Of a stretch of 64,000 nucleotides of DNA, positions 62,412 through 64,000 are shown piece after piece. Under the pieces are notes generated by a model. The model ran no database searches. It was given only the letters and a program-made list of their open reading frames with translations, and was not told where the DNA came from. Origin of the DNA: Thunnus maccoyii (Eukaryota; Chordata; Actinopteri; Scombriformes; Scombridae); the NCBI RefSeq assembly GCF_910596095.1, contig NC_056547.1, forward strand, positions 29,453,647 through 29,517,646. The letters run 5' to 3'. The number at the start of each line of letters is the position of its first letter. The stretch's first letter is position 1. Position numbers and translations under genes: made by a program.

Positions 62412-63668
62412 AGATTTAGCATTGCGCTCCTGTAACATCATCAACAGACTCATGGTGGACATTTTTTTTAAAAAGAGGATCAAAAATGATGCAGCAGAAC
62501 TAGAGATATTGTCTTTTTTATTAATTTTCCTACCTTGTCAAAACCTGGTGCCAACGTTACCCACAATGCAACTTGAGAATGTGTTGTGTTATGCTAGTAG
62601 CGAATAATGTAGCCTGGAGCTGCTAGCCTCCAGCAGAGGTTACAGAGGTCTCACTTCTTTCTAACTCCACATCCTCAGATTTTCTTCATTTTCAAACTTG
62701 TAGTCTTCAGCCCCAACCCATGCTGACTCAAGTGACGTCACTTGAGGCAATTTATGAGATTTCACACAGCTTCCACTGGAGACACAAAGTGCTTTATACT
62801 ATTTTTTCACACATAGAAAACCTGGAAACACACACTGATGTGGAGTTCTACTTTAAAATCAGCAGTGTAGCAGTTGAAGATGAGCAGCAGACATTTCAAC
62901 AGCAGGAAAAGTACAAGTGGAACTGATAACACGAGTGATGGCTCAGTTCCATTCAGGTGTCCGAGGAAGCCATACTGATGAACCATGATGCAGTGTGCCA
63001 GGGTCGCGGTTTTGGAAAAACTAAATGGGATTCAGTCATGAATAATTGCACCTTTCCTGCTATGACATGTCTAAATATCTGCTGTGCAGAAGTGCAGGTT
63101 TCAAAACATTAAACACAGCTGTGCAAATGTTTTATGAGTTAGATAGTGCATTATGTTTTGACTGAAATAGCACTGAGCATTAAAAAAGACAGTGTTGTTT
63201 TGTTGGTGTAGTTTAAAGGCTTTTCAAGCACTTTGAAGGATGATTTCACAAGTCTTGAAACAGCTGAATTCATGACAGCAATAAGCTCCATCTGAACACT
63301 TGGGAGTTTAAGAGTAGAATCACAAGATATTGTACATGATGACTGCATTTGCATAGATTTTCCCTGCACAGTGTGTTTGTTTGGTGTTTATAGTTCATTC
63401 CTGGATAATGATTTACCAGAACATATGAACAAAACGACTTCTGTGACATCTGAGGTGATTAAATGAAAGTCCCCTAATTCAAAGTGTGAACTGCTGTGCA
63501 ACAACAGGTAGTCCTGGGAGACATCTCACCCGCTTCAGTAGCCCTGATGTCAGCAACACCACCACACTGCTGCTCAGTGAGGATGGAGACATGCTGTATG
63601 TTGGAGCCCAGGATGCTGTGTTAGCGCTGGATGTTAGCCTCAAAGAAGCCATCATACTGAGGAGCAAG
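62223..63668 (+). CDS. Class 4 semaphorin, 5' part (partial, continues past the window)
   Basis: Class 4 semaphorins are membrane-anchored guidance and immune-signalling proteins that act through plexins. Two coding exons were found, 62223-62319 and 63508-63668, joined in phase. They encode 86 residues: a signal peptide (MENHSLLSLTMALLGFLSPC), then PRVSFPVGS and the first blades of the sema domain with TTTLLLSEDGDMLYVGAQDAVLALDV. PRVS.P.GS followed by LLS.DG..LYVGA is the usual start of class 4 members; it looks closest to Sema4B or Sema4A, but 86 residues cannot decide. Linkage with ssr2 and an S100 gene favours the sema4a neighbourhood of human 1q22. The first ATG was chosen; an internal Met at residue 11 is also possible. 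The rest of the sema domain, the PSI domain and the tail must lie downstream. Confidence 0.85.
62366..62411. repeat. (ATT)n microsatellite
   Basis: About fifteen ATT units, starting 46 bases after the donor of the semaphorin signal-peptide exon. Confidence 0.95.
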
Positions 63669-63712
63669 GTGGGGGAGCGAGCACTGATGGTGTTGCAGGC
63701 ACAAGTTACTAA

Positions 63713-63935
63713 TCAATTCAGTTCAATTCAATTTTTCATTTATATGGCGCCAAATCACAACAAAAGTCATCTCTGGGCACTTCTCACATAGAGCAGGTCT
63801 AGACCGTACTCTTTAATTTACAGAGACCCAACAATTCCTCCATGAGCAGCACTTGATGACAGCGGTGAGGAAAAACTCCCCTTTAACGGGAAGAAACCTC
63901 AAGCAGAAGTGGGCTCTAGGTGCCATCTGCTAATC
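63713..63935 (-). mobile_element. SINE-like/retroelement tail, copy 2
   Basis: Reverse-complement match to the block at 58.4-58.6 kb: 'atatggcgccaaatcacaacaaaagtca', 'gaccgtactctttaatttacagagacccaacaattcc' and 'aaaaactcccctttaacggg' in the same order. The simple-repeat tail is here 'caattcagttcaattcaatt'. It lies about 45 bases after an exon of the semaphorin, within the intron. Confidence 0.8.
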
Positions 63936-64000
63936 ACTGTCCTTACAAACTATAAGACTAGAAAAGTTTGGGTTTTTTTGAAGAAAATTGTGCTAATGCT

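Overview
This window is vertebrate nuclear DNA, almost certainly from a spiny-rayed (percomorph) teleost. The genes are split by GT-AG introns, the long gaps are AT-rich, dinucleotide microsatellites are frequent, and the interspersed repeats are ones I know from fish genomes (hAT-type MITEs, L2/CR1-like, L1-like and R2/NeSL-like LINE pieces). No bacterial operons, CRISPR arrays or tRNA genes were seen. Exon models were built by hand: each junction was placed at a GT-AG pair and checked for reading phase.

Layout. 1-7.8 kb: LINE and other repeat relics and no recognisable gene; a possible plus-strand transcript may end near 7.73 kb. 8.2-11.55 kb, minus: ssr2 (translocon-associated protein beta). 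12-15.8 kb: repeats and probable 3' UTR. 15.86-21.66 kb, minus: a PMEPA1/LDLRAD4-family membrane adaptor. 22-25.5 kb: repeats, including a MITE with clear inverted ends. 25.59-29.41 kb, plus: thap7. 29.48-31.4 kb: a decayed LINE. 31.4-36.2 kb: nothing coding seen. 36.36-42.39 kb, plus: an S100 protein of 103 residues that ends in a CaaL prenylation-type box. 44.08-50.49 kb, minus: a predicted secreted protein of 691 residues with a C80-like cysteine peptidase domain. 50.5-60.1 kb: repeat-rich (R2/NeSL-like and L1-like LINE pieces, MITEs, a SINE-like tail). 60.2 kb to the end, plus: the 5' part of a class 4 semaphorin, running off the window.

The genes do not form one pathway. Linkage of ssr2, an S100 gene and a class 4 semaphorin recalls human 1q21-q22, so much of this looks like an ancient syntenic block. 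The two most interesting loci are neighbours and point tail to tail. One is the C80-like gene, whose domain is best known from the autoprocessing part of large bacterial toxins but here sits in an intron-containing vertebrate gene with a signal peptide. The other is the S100 gene, which combines a degenerate C-terminal EF-hand with a predicted lipid anchor.
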